Below, in pieces: positions 20,901 through 30,468 of a stretch of 38,751 nucleotides of DNA; the stretch's first letter is position 1; each line of letters begins with the position of its first letter. Location: NCBI GenBank assembly GCA_001970955.1, contig MPUH01000713.1, positions 1 to 38,751 of the forward strand, written 5' to 3'. A program made the position numbers and the translations under genes. The notes under the pieces were generated by a model. It was not told the origin of the DNA. It saw nothing but the letters and a program-made list of their open reading frames with translations, and did no database searches. The stretch comes from Stentor coeruleus (taxonomy: Eukaryota > Ciliophora > Heterotrichea > Heterotrichida > Stentoridae).

Positions 20901-21525
20901 ATGAATCACGTATACTTCTATAAGCTAAAAAATGCACTTTACTAGTAAAATATTCTTTTTTACCTTTAACTTTAAATACTAGTTTATTATCTTTGTTCCA
21001 TGGTTGGATTTCAATTTTGTGTTTTTTGTAAATCAGATCTTTGAGTTTTTTTAAAGTTTGTCCTGCTGTTGAAACTAAGCTAACTTTAAGGTTTATAATT
21101 TGTAATGGGATTTCAAAATTAAAACTTGCTGGTTCTTCTATTGAAAGCTCATCTTCTATAATTGTTTTTTGATGATCTTGAGTTATATAATCAGAAATAT
21201 CAATTGTGAATAAAATTTCTGATTCTCCAGCAAAGGCTGAACTGAGCTCTCTGCTTGCAATAAATGCTGGATATGGGCTACATTCGGGTTGTAGTAGATA
21301 TTGCCACATACCTCTTCGTCTATAATTATCACTTTTTATAGAATCGAAATCCCAATCAGAGACGTGAAATCCTAACAGTATTGACATTTTTTGTAGTTCT
21401 TTGTCGATTTTTTCAAGCTCTGATTCATCGGTTTTGCTTTCAAATGATACGGTGTTGGTTTTGAGATTGTATCTAAACATTTTGCGAGAAGATGGATCTA
21501 AGACAACTACACAATTTTTTTCCAT
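17944..21525 (-). CDS. class I-like phosphatidylinositol 3-kinase catalytic subunit
   Basis: As written the ORF is 1193 residues, but an N at 18090 between 110-nt repeats adds a false 37-residue repeat near the C-terminus. The true length is probably 1156. Domains in order: an N-terminal region without a clear p85-binding domain; a Ras-binding-like region (around KVKGKKEYFTSKVHFLAYRS); C2; the helical PIK domain (about 690-840); and the kinase. Kinase marks are the ATP-lysine in PIIFKIGDDLRQD, the catalytic GIADRHNGN (D1012, H1014, N1017) and DFG at 1030-1032. The basic activation loop KRKFGIKRER resembles class I enzymes that use PI(4,5)P2. It phosphorylates the 3-OH of phosphoinositides on membranes, in trafficking, chemotaxis or growth signalling. 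The catalytic residues are intact. Confidence 0.95.
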   Translation of the reverse strand: MEKNCVVVLDPSSRKMFRYNLKTNTVSFESKTDESELEKIDKELQKMSILLGFHVSDWDFDSIKSDNYRRRGMWQYLLQPECSPYPAFIASRELSSAFAGESEILFTIDISDYITQDHQKTIIEDELSIEEPASFNFEIPLQIINLKVSLVSTAGQTLKKLKDLIYKKHKIEIQPWNKDNKLVFKVKGKKEYFTSKVHFLAYRSIRDSLRNMQSLSLKLTEIPRYPNDDFPVFVNDKEPIRSQSSYLMFYPPGDPNGNILTPKQTKPRHFLLKNKKPAKERENNLKKIVEGIPGPLQIYSGEIDWPFRVRLSGIENIYRLFIDALRGNAAKNGTDHPHYILFPTVLSDKKHGKTMKKPEKNKERRSSLLFMKPKSNSSSRTMSDELFSNYVSHGPESSIFLMQNEFKLPFTPHFMSFDAMLLYGDEILSKCFVRTECTPFKFNSRPQETIVFPIKVSNVPKETRLGINIYAVSYQGDAFLIGSVTKSIFNEQAVLLQGLVTMSLWPFYKVEPRLSCMDEFRGISTDFRSVSLGEQSDFMYRYLKSATIYVNFDKYPSEVIWSEKDIQFLKKTCKTFPTLTRNTRIFLKIRSKNNVKNEDNTKKIDFLANKKIAEYEETEIEDMNLLKSKPQIDDLANLEKALSIDPLEPISEDNKKLLFICRDHYKGLPLALQLFLRSVNWTRSIQRNEAHNMLNKWSKMHFEDVLSLLNAEYADEEVRVYATQCISQISDEEFILFMPQMIQALAFETCHFSALGELLIERSLKSPHLVGHSLFWGLRSQLYVKATAERFGLILEQFLMLCGNYRDQLLKEVRYMDLIFELNSKSPGKDFLTKQRHFLHLLNEKHDRFPNHCTLPIDSSLETGEPCIEECKVMDSKKMPLWVTMSSSEENLQIPIIFKIGDDLRQDVLTLQMIKLMDMIWLEDGLDLHIKSYRVVVTGDQSGIIEVVPNSETTSSIQSYYGGKFGALSKKPLKAFLKEHNPDKSQRIKAYSNFIKSCAGYCVASYILGIADRHNGNIMINHTGHLFHIDFGHFLGNFKRKFGIKRERSNFVFTEEMAFVMGGKKSEGFEAFKKYCSRAYNLVRKHGWRIMNLFKLMISAGMPELQYKEEISYIRDMLSLKLTESEAVDKFNEEIDTALNNTFRRXEISYIRDMLSLKLTESEAVDKFNEEIDTALNNTFRRVDNLIHNIIRN
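17980..18200. repeat. 110-nt direct repeat around an N (assembly join)
   Basis: Bases 17980-18089 and 18091-18200 are identical except for one base (AACTTA/AATTTA), with the N at 18090 between them. This duplicates 37 codons of the PI3K C-terminus in frame and is best explained as an unmerged contig overlap. Confidence 0.9.
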
Positions 21526-21652
21526 TTATCTATTTGTGTTAGTTTTGTTATTGAAATAAAAATAGAAGGTTTTTTAAAGATATTTAGTAAGGATGTGTTG
21601 TAATTATACTACCTTTATTAGTTTAGTTATGTAATCATATCAACCAAAAGTA

Positions 21653-21973
21653 TTATTTATTAATCTTTTCTGTATATCTTACTGCATGTATATATTCTTG
21701 AGTAGTAAGACAACAGTGACAACAACAGCTATAGGCTAAGCAGTCAGCTACACAGTTGCCTTGTATGCCGAATTTATCTCTCAATTTATTCCTATTCAAA
21801 GATAATCCTATTGATAAGCATAGCATACCCATAAGACATTCTCCACAACCACCTTCACCTTCAACTTCAAGAACGCTTATCCCTTGAATAATACATGGGC
21901 AACAATATGATATTATAAAAGCTGGAAGTACTGGAAAACAGTTAAAAATATTCGTTGACCACTTTTCGCTCAT
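21653..21973 (-). CDS. PLAC8-family cysteine-rich protein
   Basis: A 106-residue protein starting MSEKWSTNIFNCF. The PLAC8 signatures are the CCPCIIQG motif and the C-terminal block LRDKFGIQGNCVADCLAY followed by CCCHCCLTTQE. PLAC8/FCR/cadmium-resistance proteins are small Cys-rich membrane proteins involved in metal transport or resistance and cell-size control in plants, and found widely in protists. A central hydrophobic stretch (GMLCLSIGLSL) fits membrane insertion. An upstream in-frame ATG at 22006 would add 11 residues; the family normally begins just before the W-x(4-6)-C segment, so I choose 21973. The gene lies 127 nt upstream of the PI3K start on the same strand. Confidence 0.9.
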   Translation of the reverse strand: MSEKWSTNIFNCFPVLPAFIISYCCPCIIQGISVLEVEGEGGCGECLMGMLCLSIGLSLNRNKLRDKFGIQGNCVADCLAYSCCCHCCLTTQEYIHAVRYTEKINK

Positions 21974-22187
21974 ATTTATAAGTATGTAAAAATAGCTACT
22001 ATTCAATCATAAATGCCACACTTGCAATGTATATTTCTAAATATCCCAAAACATAAATTTTAACCTAACTCCTAAACCTTTAATCTTAACAACACACAAA
22101 TTCTTATATAAAATTATAAAACTCCTATAAATTAACCCTTTCTAATAATAAATCTATTTAAAACACGTATTTTATTTAACACAAATA

Positions 22188-22757
22188 ATGTTCTTAATCT
22201 CAATATTCCTAACAGTTCTCATTACCTATTCATCAGAAATACCCACTGGAACTGAAAATTCTAATCAAGTACCTCCTTTAAAATATTCAAAAGAAACATT
22301 TCGTAATGTTATTCCCCCAAGACTCAAAGAACGTTGCGAAGAGCTATCAGTAACTGAGAAATTCCCAATAAAACACTGTGAAGACTATGACATGGTTGTC
22401 GAAGTACTAAAAAAAGCACGAAGTGCACAAGGAGATAATGAAAATAGTGATGAAAAGACTAAAGGACCATTACCACCACCAATAAGACATTTAGAAGATT
22501 TGTCAAAAGAACAAACATTTTTTGAATCGCAAATGAAATTTGAGGCTAAAATAGACCCTTCTAAGTATAAAGAAGAGTTTTTTGATAAGGTTAATCAAGG
22601 TAAAGATAATGATTATGGATTAAAAGGACCTCCTAAAAGAAGATTAAATAATGATGATCTGCATAGCTTTCCTAACACCCCAGAGGAAGAGAGAAAGAAG
22701 TATGAACAAATGACTGAGAGCTTTAAAGCTAAATATAAAATCAATAAGAATGGATAA
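22188..22757 (+). CDS. secreted or ER-lumenal protein of unknown function
   Basis: A 189-residue protein with an N-terminal hydrophobic segment (MFLISIFLTVLITYSS) that looks like a cleavable signal peptide, with a likely cleavage near residue 16-20. The rest is charged and Pro/Lys/Glu-rich, with a pair of cysteines (KERCEEL and KHCEDY) about 15 residues apart that could form a disulphide, and no second membrane segment. No KDEL-type retention signal is present (the end is KINKNG). I do not recognise a family. It is transcribed away from the PLAC8 and PI3K genes. Confidence 0.75.
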   Translation: MFLISIFLTVLITYSSEIPTGTENSNQVPPLKYSKETFRNVIPPRLKERCEELSVTEKFPIKHCEDYDMVVEVLKKARSAQGDNENSDEKTKGPLPPPIRHLEDLSKEQTFFESQMKFEAKIDPSKYKEEFFDKVNQGKDNDYGLKGPPKRRLNNDDLHSFPNTPEEERKKYEQMTESFKAKYKINKNG

Positions 22758-25211
22758 TAATAGGAATATATTTTTGGATGGATTTTTGATGGGACAATTG
22801 ATTTTTAGTTGATTAGTCTTTTGATACAATTTAAAGCTATTGAAAAAAATATATATTTAAAAGTTTAAAATGGTTTATTGTGTTAGTTATTTAGAAAAAT
22901 CTTATACGATTTTTATGTTTAAATTTTAATTTAGAATAGAACTAATTGATGTAAGAAATGAGATTTGTGAAGAAATGATGTGGTAGTATATTTTTTAATA
23001 AATTTAGATAATTTGAGCTTTATTGTTTTTGTAAATTGATTTCCTGTGCGACTATAATGATAATACTACAATTTTATTTATGTTTATTAAACATATTTTC
23101 TTCATAAAATAGCAAGTTTAAAAGTAAAAAATAAATTATCTAAATTATAATTTAATATTTGCCTTTCTTAAACTTACTTAAACCATATTCAAATTAAAAT
23201 AATAATAGAATTGATTGAAAGTTTATAATTATAAGTGAGATGGCCTTAAGACAATATTTCAATCTTGCACTTCAAATAAATACATATAAGAAAGCTCTCT
23301 ATTTTCCCTTAATTACTAAAACTAACTTTAAATTGATTAATTAATACTATCTAGTAATCTCAGTTTTATAATGATTCAATATTAATTTCAAAACCATTTT
23401 TATGTAATCATAATATAAATTCATTTCGCTTCTAGAAATTATTATTTTTTTCTGCAAAATCTTCATGGCTATTGGAATGCCTAAAATGCTTCTCTGTCTA
23501 TTTTTAAATTTGAATTGAATTGAATTGAGCTTATTTATTATCTCCATTTCTATCTATTTGGTATGCCTATTTTTAAATGACTCATGATTCATTTAAAAGA
23601 TACTCATACCACAATTATAGCATTTTATTAACAGTTCATTTGATATTTTAATAATAAATACTATGATTCTTTATAAATACTATTAATCTAAGGTATTGTA
23701 GTAATAGAGACTGATAGAAATCGTTTGTTATAGTAATACCAATAAATTCGTATATCAAATGAGCATTTTTTGTTTTAAAGAAATAAAGCCTGAGGCAAAA
23801 AAGTATCGAAATTTTTGCTTAGTAATAGCTTCTTAGATAAAAGTTAAAAGTGTGATATAGAATGCTAATTTCTCCATTTATATGTAATAGAATTCCTCTG
23901 AAATCCTAAAGTAGTTTACATATAAATCAGTTTTGGCATGATTCTCAATTTCAAATTTTTTACTTAACTATTAGTTCCATTCTTTATGTATTTTGTATGA
24001 GTTTATTTAAGAAATGAGTTTATTTCTTTCTCTTCTTATTTTTGGCATAATGATTTTATAAGTTTCTTCTTAGTTTTTTTATTGTATAATTAATATTTTC
24101 TGGATATTTAGTTTTATTGCCGCTGCATATTTTCCTATGAATTATGTGAGTTTATATGTTACTAGCAGTATTTAAAATGGAATATATATGAACAAGTTAG
24201 AACAATATCATTTTTTTTGTATAGTAGTATGCTTTAATGTGAATTGATAGCAAGGATAGATCGTAAAATTTCTAACTGAATTTATATATTCTTGGAGTAT
24301 TATTTACTTTTGTGGCTTGGTTATCTTTATAAATACTTTATAATGACAATTTAGTCATTATAGCTAAAAGATAAGCATAATGATACAATCTGTTATCAAG
24401 AAAATATATTTCAAAATTTAAATATTAATCNGATAAGCATAATGATACAATCTGTTATCAAGAAAATATATTTCAAAATTTAAATATTAATCTAACGAAT
24501 ATGGTATTTAAAAATTTGTTTTAAAAAATAGTTTGGGAATTTAGTGAGTTTAATAAGAAATATTTTGAAAATCGATAAACTGTTGTTAGATGATAAATTT
24601 TCGCAGATTTATTAGCATAAAATAATTATAAAATACTTATTTTGGGTATCAGGTAAATAATAATTTTAAAAGGTTTGGGGTAAAATTTCATCATTTTCAA
24701 AAAAATATACATATGCTTATACTTGTGATGAAGCACAATATAAATTTTCTTGTAACTTATTAAAAAAATCCTAAGACATATATTGAAAAATAGGGACTTA
24801 GCAGCAACGTAAAATTTCAACACACACAAATAAAATCCCTAATTCCTCTTTCTATTCCAATTCAAAACAAAGCCACACCCAATCCTAACTTTCCCAAAAA
24901 AACTCATCACCTAAAAACTTCACATTTTAACCATCCCAAAAATGCTAAAACTCAAATTCTACAACGCACCCCAACCCAAAACCTTCCCAAAATCCTCATT
25001 TCTAAATCTCAAACCAAAACATCTCACTAAACTATATCTTATCTCCAAAAACTTATCATCTCATCCCAATCCTCTTACCACAATCACTATAACCCTTTCC
25101 CAAACATCTAAAATCCAAAAAAAAGCATTATCATCCTCAACTTCTCTTTAAAACTATCCTCTAAAAACACTTTTTTCTCATAAATTTCTTCATAACTTCC
25201 TAATAAAAATT
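22758..25211. other. long intergenic region with an assembly join and a G-free tract
   Basis: About 2.45 kb without a convincing gene. The first part is G-rich after the gene ending at 22757. Bases 24370-24492 contain a 61-nt perfect direct repeat around the N at 24431 (assembly join). Bases 24841-25200 hold 114 C and only 4 G on the + strand by hand count, directly upstream of the gene at 25212. Small open frames at 23347-23547 (minus), 24626-24829 (minus) and 24942-25151 (plus) have no supporting features; the last is a by-product of the missing G. Confidence 0.65.
24370..24492. repeat. 61-nt perfect direct repeat around an N (assembly join)
   Basis: Bases 24370-24430 equal 24432-24492 exactly, with the N at 24431 between. 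Intergenic; same pattern as the other N positions. Confidence 0.88.
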
Positions 25212-26045
25212 ATGAACGGCAACAGTATCTATTCCCCAAACTCCACAGGTTTTTCCTTAGAATCTACCTTAATCTCCCTTGAAGAAGAAAAAAACCGACT
25301 AAGGTCACAAGAAAAATACGTCGAAGCAAATGAAATCTCTGAAAAAATCCGTGACCTGAAGTCTAAAATCCATCGACAAAAACTCACACAATTAAAAACC
25401 ACACACAAAGACGAAAAAGAACTAGTGGAAAAGTCATTTTCCGATGAATTGAATCAGTTTGAAACGAATTGGGATAGTTTAATATCAACTTACATTGAAA
25501 AATGCGACAAAGAGATTAACAGCTCTATGATTAAACATGGGAAAAAAATGAAAAACCTTAAAGAAAAGTTTGAAAATGATATTATGGCTAATTTTAAACC
25601 AAGTCCATGCTTACTTAATATGATGAAATGTAAAGAACAAGCTGTAAAACAAGAAAAATTTATTGAAGCACAAGGTTTGCATATTCAGATTGAGTTGTTG
25701 AAAAATGATGAGGTTCATAGATATAAAGAGTTAAAAAGAACGACAATTGAACAACATTTAGCTAATTATAATGGGAAATATGAGAAAAAACTCCAAGCTT
25801 TGAAGAAAAGACAGAGGACTGGATTAGATGAACTGAATTTGCAGAAACAGGAAGAATATAATAGACTTGTCAGGAAATATGATAATTTAAAGAGAGGATT
25901 AGAAAATAATCAGCAGATTAAAGTTAATATACGTGAAGGAAAACATACAACTAGTGCTGGAAGACATTCTAATTCACCTTCGAAGTATAAGGATTCAACT
26001 TTGAGTCCTTTTCGGCAAAGATCGCTTATTTCGAGACAAGAATGA
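25212..26045 (+). CDS. coiled-coil protein with two UVR-like helical hairpins
   Basis: A 277-residue charged protein. Near the N-terminus is a helix-turn-helix segment (LEEEKNRLRSQEKYVEANEI and on to about residue 55) and around residues 135-170 a second one (CKEQAVKQEKFIEAQGLHIQ). Both follow the UVR-motif pattern of L-x(6)-A-V-x(2)-E-x-Y/F-x-E-A. Between and after them are long Lys/Glu helices, and the last 45 residues are a basic Ser/Pro tail. UVR-like hairpins are protein-interaction modules also found in eukaryotic coiled-coil proteins. No enzyme motif. The stop is TGA. A cytoskeletal or centriolar role is likely but unproven. Confidence 0.8.
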   Translation: MNGNSIYSPNSTGFSLESTLISLEEEKNRLRSQEKYVEANEISEKIRDLKSKIHRQKLTQLKTTHKDEKELVEKSFSDELNQFETNWDSLISTYIEKCDKEINSSMIKHGKKMKNLKEKFENDIMANFKPSPCLLNMMKCKEQAVKQEKFIEAQGLHIQIELLKNDEVHRYKELKRTTIEQHLANYNGKYEKKLQALKKRQRTGLDELNLQKQEEYNRLVRKYDNLKRGLENNQQIKVNIREGKHTTSAGRHSNSPSKYKDSTLSPFRQRSLISRQE

Positions 26046-26525
26046 ATTTTATCATGTTTTTAGATAATAAGTGGAATGATTTTTTTATAAAATTTGTAGT
26101 TTTAGGGTTTCAGGTTTTGGGATTTTAATAAGTTAGAGATGAAGACTTTGTTTTTTGATTTCAGATTTGATGCTTTTATGGGTTTTAAAATTGTGATAAG
26201 CCTTAATGGATGAAAAAATAATTGGGTGTAGTTGTTAATAATATGTTTTTGTGATTTGGATATAAGAGTTTTTTTTTGAATTTTAAATATTAACAAGAAA
26301 AGCTTTTTATATAATTAGAAAATAGAGTACAGAGAAAATCATAAAACCCTACCCTTCTGATTTACCTATAAAAACTAATGATAATTTTACCTAATCATCT
26401 TAATAAAACCAAAACTAAATTCCCAATACCTCCTCCAAATGATATCACACAATAAAAAAAACTTTACTAACCCATCTGCTATTATTTTCCCATACAGTTT
26501 TTAATTATTTAAATTATCAAGCAAA
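26046..26525. other. intergenic with a G-rich to C-rich switch
   Basis: Between two tandem + genes. Bases 26041-26280 have 50 G and 7 C, and 26341-26520 have 5 G and 41 C (hand counts). The skew thus flips sharply near 26300. The minus-strand frame at 26102-26296 is a composition artefact. Confidence 0.75.
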
Positions 26526-28421
26526 ATGAATCTAACCAACCTACCCACCGGAAATATCTTCTCTCCCCTTAAAGACCCAAATCAAACTAACCACAAACCT
26601 TATATCCAAAGTAATCAAAGTCTCTTCATAAACCCGCTCAAATCTCCTAGGCCATCAACAAGCCATCTTCACACAGATCGACCGAATAAAACAATAGATT
26701 CCTCATTCCACGAATGCTCAAAAGGTCAAAGCTTAACCCCAAGATCCTCATCAATTCAAGAACATTTAGTCAAGAAACCAATTTCTTTAGCAATTCTAGA
26801 AAAATACTTCTCAGATATATGTCAATCAATTACCTTAAAAAATTCTATAGACCAAAATTTACTTAGTAAAGCAGAAACTATGCATGGAGTTCTTAAAGAT
26901 TGTCTTACAGCAATTCATGATATGTCACTTGAAATTTATATTCTTATGGCATCTGCTCTTAAAGATATACAACAAATAAGAATGACTAATGATATAAGAT
27001 ATCATTCATTACTTATGAATAAATTATTACAAATCTCTGCTATGATTGAAGATAATGCATATCGGTCACAAAAAGAAAAAGCTTCTATATGTGAAGATAT
27101 AAAAGATGAAAAAAGTAAATGTATAGAAGATGAAAATGAAGATATAGGTAAAGAACTTAATATAAGAGTTTCAAGAGTTACGGCAAGGATTTTGAATATA
27201 TGGAAGAAGATTGTTTGTCCACAAAAAGAAGCTGGGATTGTTTGTTGTGGGTTTTTATTACTTTATTGTGAAGTTGATCCAACAATTAAAGTTTCGCCAC
27301 TTGTGAAGATAAGATTTGATAAAGCGGTTGTGTTAATGAAGAATTATACAGCTAATCCTGGATATGTTGTAACTGTGATTAGAAAGACGAAGGAGTATAT
27401 TGAAAATGAACAGATATCTATTGAGGCGATTAGAAGAATACATGATATGCTTGGGAGGATAACACCTGAAGAAGTAAAAAATATGGATAGGACAATGACA
27501 GGTTTTGTGTTGTATGAGTTACTTGTTTATTCTGTGAAATATTATGAAAAATATGCTAAAGAAAAGTATAATTTAGATATTTACGTTAAAGATTCAGTTG
27601 AAGATAATGAAAAAGAAAAAGATGTGTTTGGGGAATCACAGATTACAGGACGAGTTACTGATAGGAAAGCAGAAAAAATCCCTTTATCAAGAGCAGCGAT
27701 TAGTCCAAACAGGGTAAAAGTTGTAAACTCATCATTTTCTCCTAGTAAAAACACTCCGAAAAAAATGATCTCGTCACAAGCCTCTTTAAAGTCCCAAAGG
27801 TCTTCAAAAAATCTTACCCCAACACGGGGAAATAGTACACAACTAAGAAAGACCCCTATAATCCATCATTCACCTTCTAAATCTTCAATTCGAGTCATTG
27901 AACAAAACACCCCAAAACCTTTTCAAAGAACTTTTTCGCCAGGGAAATTAGTAAAAACCCTTGTAAAAAGTCCAAGTAAATCTATAGATACAAAACGAAA
28001 ACCTTTTAGTAATACTATAAGAATCAGCCCTCCTAAAAATACTTCAAGTAATACCGCAAGTCCATTAAGAAATAGAATATCAATTAATATTTCCCATGGG
28101 CATAAATCAATTGATCATAGAGATGTATTAGAAGAAATGCAATATCAACAGTTTATTGAAGAAAAGTTTAGGAGTTTTCTTGTTGATAAACTCAATCATC
28201 TTTCACTTCAAGATGAATCTTTTGAGGCTAAGCTAGAATGTGAAGATAAGGCTATGAAAAATAGAGAAAGGTGGATGAAAGAGTTTGAAAATAATGTTGG
28301 GGTGATAAGGTTTAATGCTATTAAGAAATTGTGTGATGAAAGGAGATTTACTGCGGAACTTATTCGAGCTCAGAGACAAATGGAGATGTTAGATACTCCT
28401 CAAAGTAACTATGTCAGATAA
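26526..28421 (+). CDS. large unknown protein: helical core and SP/TP-rich region
   Basis: A 631-residue protein. The first 90 residues are Ser/Pro/Asn-rich. Residues about 90-350 are a helical domain with no Cys-rich or catalytic motif, including a conserved-looking stretch around GIVCCGFLLLYCEVDP. Residues about 375-540 are a basic, disordered segment with many SPSK, TPKK and SPPK motifs, typical of CDK or MAPK targets and microtubule-binding tails. The last 100 residues are again helical and charged. The overall plan (helical core and SP/TP-rich basic segment) resembles the product of 5862-7661, but I see no clear sequence homology. Family unknown. Confidence 0.82.
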   Translation: MNLTNLPTGNIFSPLKDPNQTNHKPYIQSNQSLFINPLKSPRPSTSHLHTDRPNKTIDSSFHECSKGQSLTPRSSSIQEHLVKKPISLAILEKYFSDICQSITLKNSIDQNLLSKAETMHGVLKDCLTAIHDMSLEIYILMASALKDIQQIRMTNDIRYHSLLMNKLLQISAMIEDNAYRSQKEKASICEDIKDEKSKCIEDENEDIGKELNIRVSRVTARILNIWKKIVCPQKEAGIVCCGFLLLYCEVDPTIKVSPLVKIRFDKAVVLMKNYTANPGYVVTVIRKTKEYIENEQISIEAIRRIHDMLGRITPEEVKNMDRTMTGFVLYELLVYSVKYYEKYAKEKYNLDIYVKDSVEDNEKEKDVFGESQITGRVTDRKAEKIPLSRAAISPNRVKVVNSSFSPSKNTPKKMISSQASLKSQRSSKNLTPTRGNSTQLRKTPIIHHSPSKSSIRVIEQNTPKPFQRTFSPGKLVKTLVKSPSKSIDTKRKPFSNTIRISPPKNTSSNTASPLRNRISINISHGHKSIDHRDVLEEMQYQQFIEEKFRSFLVDKLNHLSLQDESFEAKLECEDKAMKNRERWMKEFENNVGVIRFNAIKKLCDERRFTAELIRAQRQMEMLDTPQSNYVR

Positions 28422-29091
28422 TGGATATTTTATAGTGTTTATTGTTGAGATTATTATGTAAATATATTAGATTAAGATTTAAAATAGGTGTGTGTTTTTA
28501 TATTAGATTTTGATTTATGTTAGTTTTATGTGCAGATATTAATTGTGATTTATGATATAAAAATAAGATTGGTGTATTATGATTATATGGGATGAAAGAA
28601 TATTTTGATAAATTTATTAAATTTTATTTGAAAGTATTAAGAACTACTTCTTTCGATTTTTATAAATGGAAAGAGTAATTTTTTAAATTTAATATCCTGA
28701 GATACTTATCCTAGGACTTTCATCATCACTTGTGCCATCTAAAACTNCCTAGGACTTTCATCATCACTTGTGCCATCTAAAACTATATTTTTAACTCAAT
28801 TATCTTACTTTCTTAATACAACAAGACCACCTCCACTACTGCAAATTATTAATATTAACTATCTAAATATATTTTTTTGTAAAATTTTATAAAAAAGCTA
28901 TTTTTTTACAGTGACAATCTATAAATCATAACACAACACAAAAATTTCAAACACAAATTTCTATTGAAAAAAACATAATAAAAGTTATCTCTAAACTTTT
29001 TGATTAACTTTGCAATAAAAAGTTATCATTTTTGATTGATCTCTTCTGAATCATAGCATTTTATTTGCTTTTTAGTATTATATAAAATAAA
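28422..29091. other. intergenic with an assembly join
   Basis: G-rich after the upstream gene and then C/A-rich before the next. A 37-nt perfect direct repeat (28710-28746 and 28748-28784) surrounds the N at 28747. No gene is seen. Confidence 0.6.
28710..28784. repeat. 37-nt perfect direct repeat around an N (assembly join)
   Basis: Bases 28710-28746 equal 28748-28784, with a single N between. Intergenic; same signature as the other N positions. Confidence 0.88.
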
Positions 29092-29601
29092 ATGAGCAGA
29101 ATAAACATTCTTAGCATGAGTCCAAAGTCACAAGCTGATTCTAACACCACATCTTCAAGCTCTAATGGCCGAAGAGCTTCTGTAATATCATTTCACGTGA
29201 ATTCAGTAGTTCCGAAAAAAAATCGGAAACTCAGTATTTTTTCCAAAGAATCGATTTTCAATACTCACGATTCCCAGTTATCAAATTCCTTTGAAAAATA
29301 CGGTATGTTTTGTTCTTTTGAAGAGCCAACCACAATAAATACTAAAAAATACTTAGAAAAAGGAAATTACGAATACTTTCATGGAGGCAAAGCTAGAATA
29401 GTATTGGATGTTGGAACAATGAATAAATTTCGACTGAAATCTCGACCTTCTTCACCTAGAAGGAAAAAAATGATAAAACAGTGCCCAAAATTAAATATTC
29501 TTTATCATTTAAGTAGAGACTTGAATCCACAGTCTCATGCAAATAAATACAGAAATAAGATTCAGAAAGCTGCTTGTGGATCGATAGTTGTTAATAACTA
29601 A
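29092..29601 (+). CDS. unknown 169-aa basic Ser-rich protein
   Basis: A 169-residue protein with a Ser/Asn-rich N-terminal third, a KKNRKLSIFSKESIF basic stretch, a central ordered-looking segment (YEYFHGGKARIVLDVGTMNK) and a basic C-terminal half (SRPSSPRRKKMIKQCPK). No signal peptide, membrane segment or known domain. The start ATG is preceded by an A-rich leader like those of the neighbouring genes. The flanks follow the usual C-rich before, G-rich after pattern. Function unknown. Confidence 0.7.
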   Translation: MSRINILSMSPKSQADSNTTSSSSNGRRASVISFHVNSVVPKKNRKLSIFSKESIFNTHDSQLSNSFEKYGMFCSFEEPTTINTKKYLEKGNYEYFHGGKARIVLDVGTMNKFRLKSRPSSPRRKKMIKQCPKLNILYHLSRDLNPQSHANKYRNKIQKAACGSIVVNN

Positions 29602-30468
29602 ATCTGAAATGATAAATTAATTAACATAGAATTAAGGTTAGATAAGGGAGATTTTTTTGAGAGGATTTGGGGAGATTGAATGTGGAAATAAAGTAATTTA
29701 ATAGTAGTAATATGGTATTTTTTACTTTATTTTAAAGGTAAATATTATGGTGGAAAGAGGAGAGGTGGAATAATTATGGGTGATATACTTGGATTTTTAT
29801 AAGGGTAAGATTTAGGATTTGTGTAAAACATAAAATTGTATTTATAGGAAGTTTCAAAAACTTTTACACAGAAAATGGACACTGTCATGAGCTGGATCAA
29901 GGAAAATGATAGAAGATGTTTAGAAATTATCTTAAGAATTATATTTTTTTTTATAGCATAAAACTGTTCAAGGCTAATCAAAATATGTCAAAAACTTTAT
30001 CTTTTTTACCCTAATAAAAAACAAATTTGCAACAAAATAACCTGAAAAAGAACCAAACATCCATTCCTTGTGTTTTAGAAATAATTTTTTTATAATAAAC
30101 AGCTTTATGTCTTTGAGATCCAGCATTAAGAATTATTTTAATAGTTCTTTTTTCCTCATCAACTTATAAATTACTTTTCTCCTAACTTCTTCAAGTTTTA
30201 CTTTTTAGTGAGCTTATTTCATCTTCTACTTCTTCACTTAATTCATTTCCTTATAAAAATAACTAAACTAACATATTTTATATACTAAATACCCAAAAGC
30301 CATTCATAAAAAAATCTTATCCCACATTAATCATTCTACAACCATATCATAAAACTTATTTATCTCCCTATTAATCCCTAAAAAAGCCAATAATTAATCC
30401 TACATAAAAATCTCAAACCAATCTTACGATAAGAATAATTAAGATTAATCCCTGCTTAAGTAAACCTA
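29602..30468. other. convergent intergenic region with mirrored skew
   Basis: Between the stops of two convergent genes. Bases 29641-29820 have 49 G and 2 C; 30181-30420 have 6 G and 55 C (hand counts). The switch lies near 29990. The 78-codon minus-strand frame at 29745-29981 is not supported by anything else. Confidence 0.75.

Noticed and set aside
24370..24492. Possible transposon, IES or recombination site from direct repeats around an N
   Set aside because: The same repeat-N-repeat pattern occurs at all N positions and directly abuts the N, which fits contig overlaps. No terminal inverted repeat or transposase is present.
24942..25151. 69-codon + strand open frame just upstream of the gene at 25212
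   Set aside because: The tract has 4 G in 360 nt, so TAG and TGA stops are nearly absent and open frames arise by composition. The translation is Lys/Ser/Pro/Leu-rich with no features.
26102..26296. 64-codon minus-strand frame between two + genes
   Set aside because: Composition artefact of the G-rich downstream tract; no start context or protein features.
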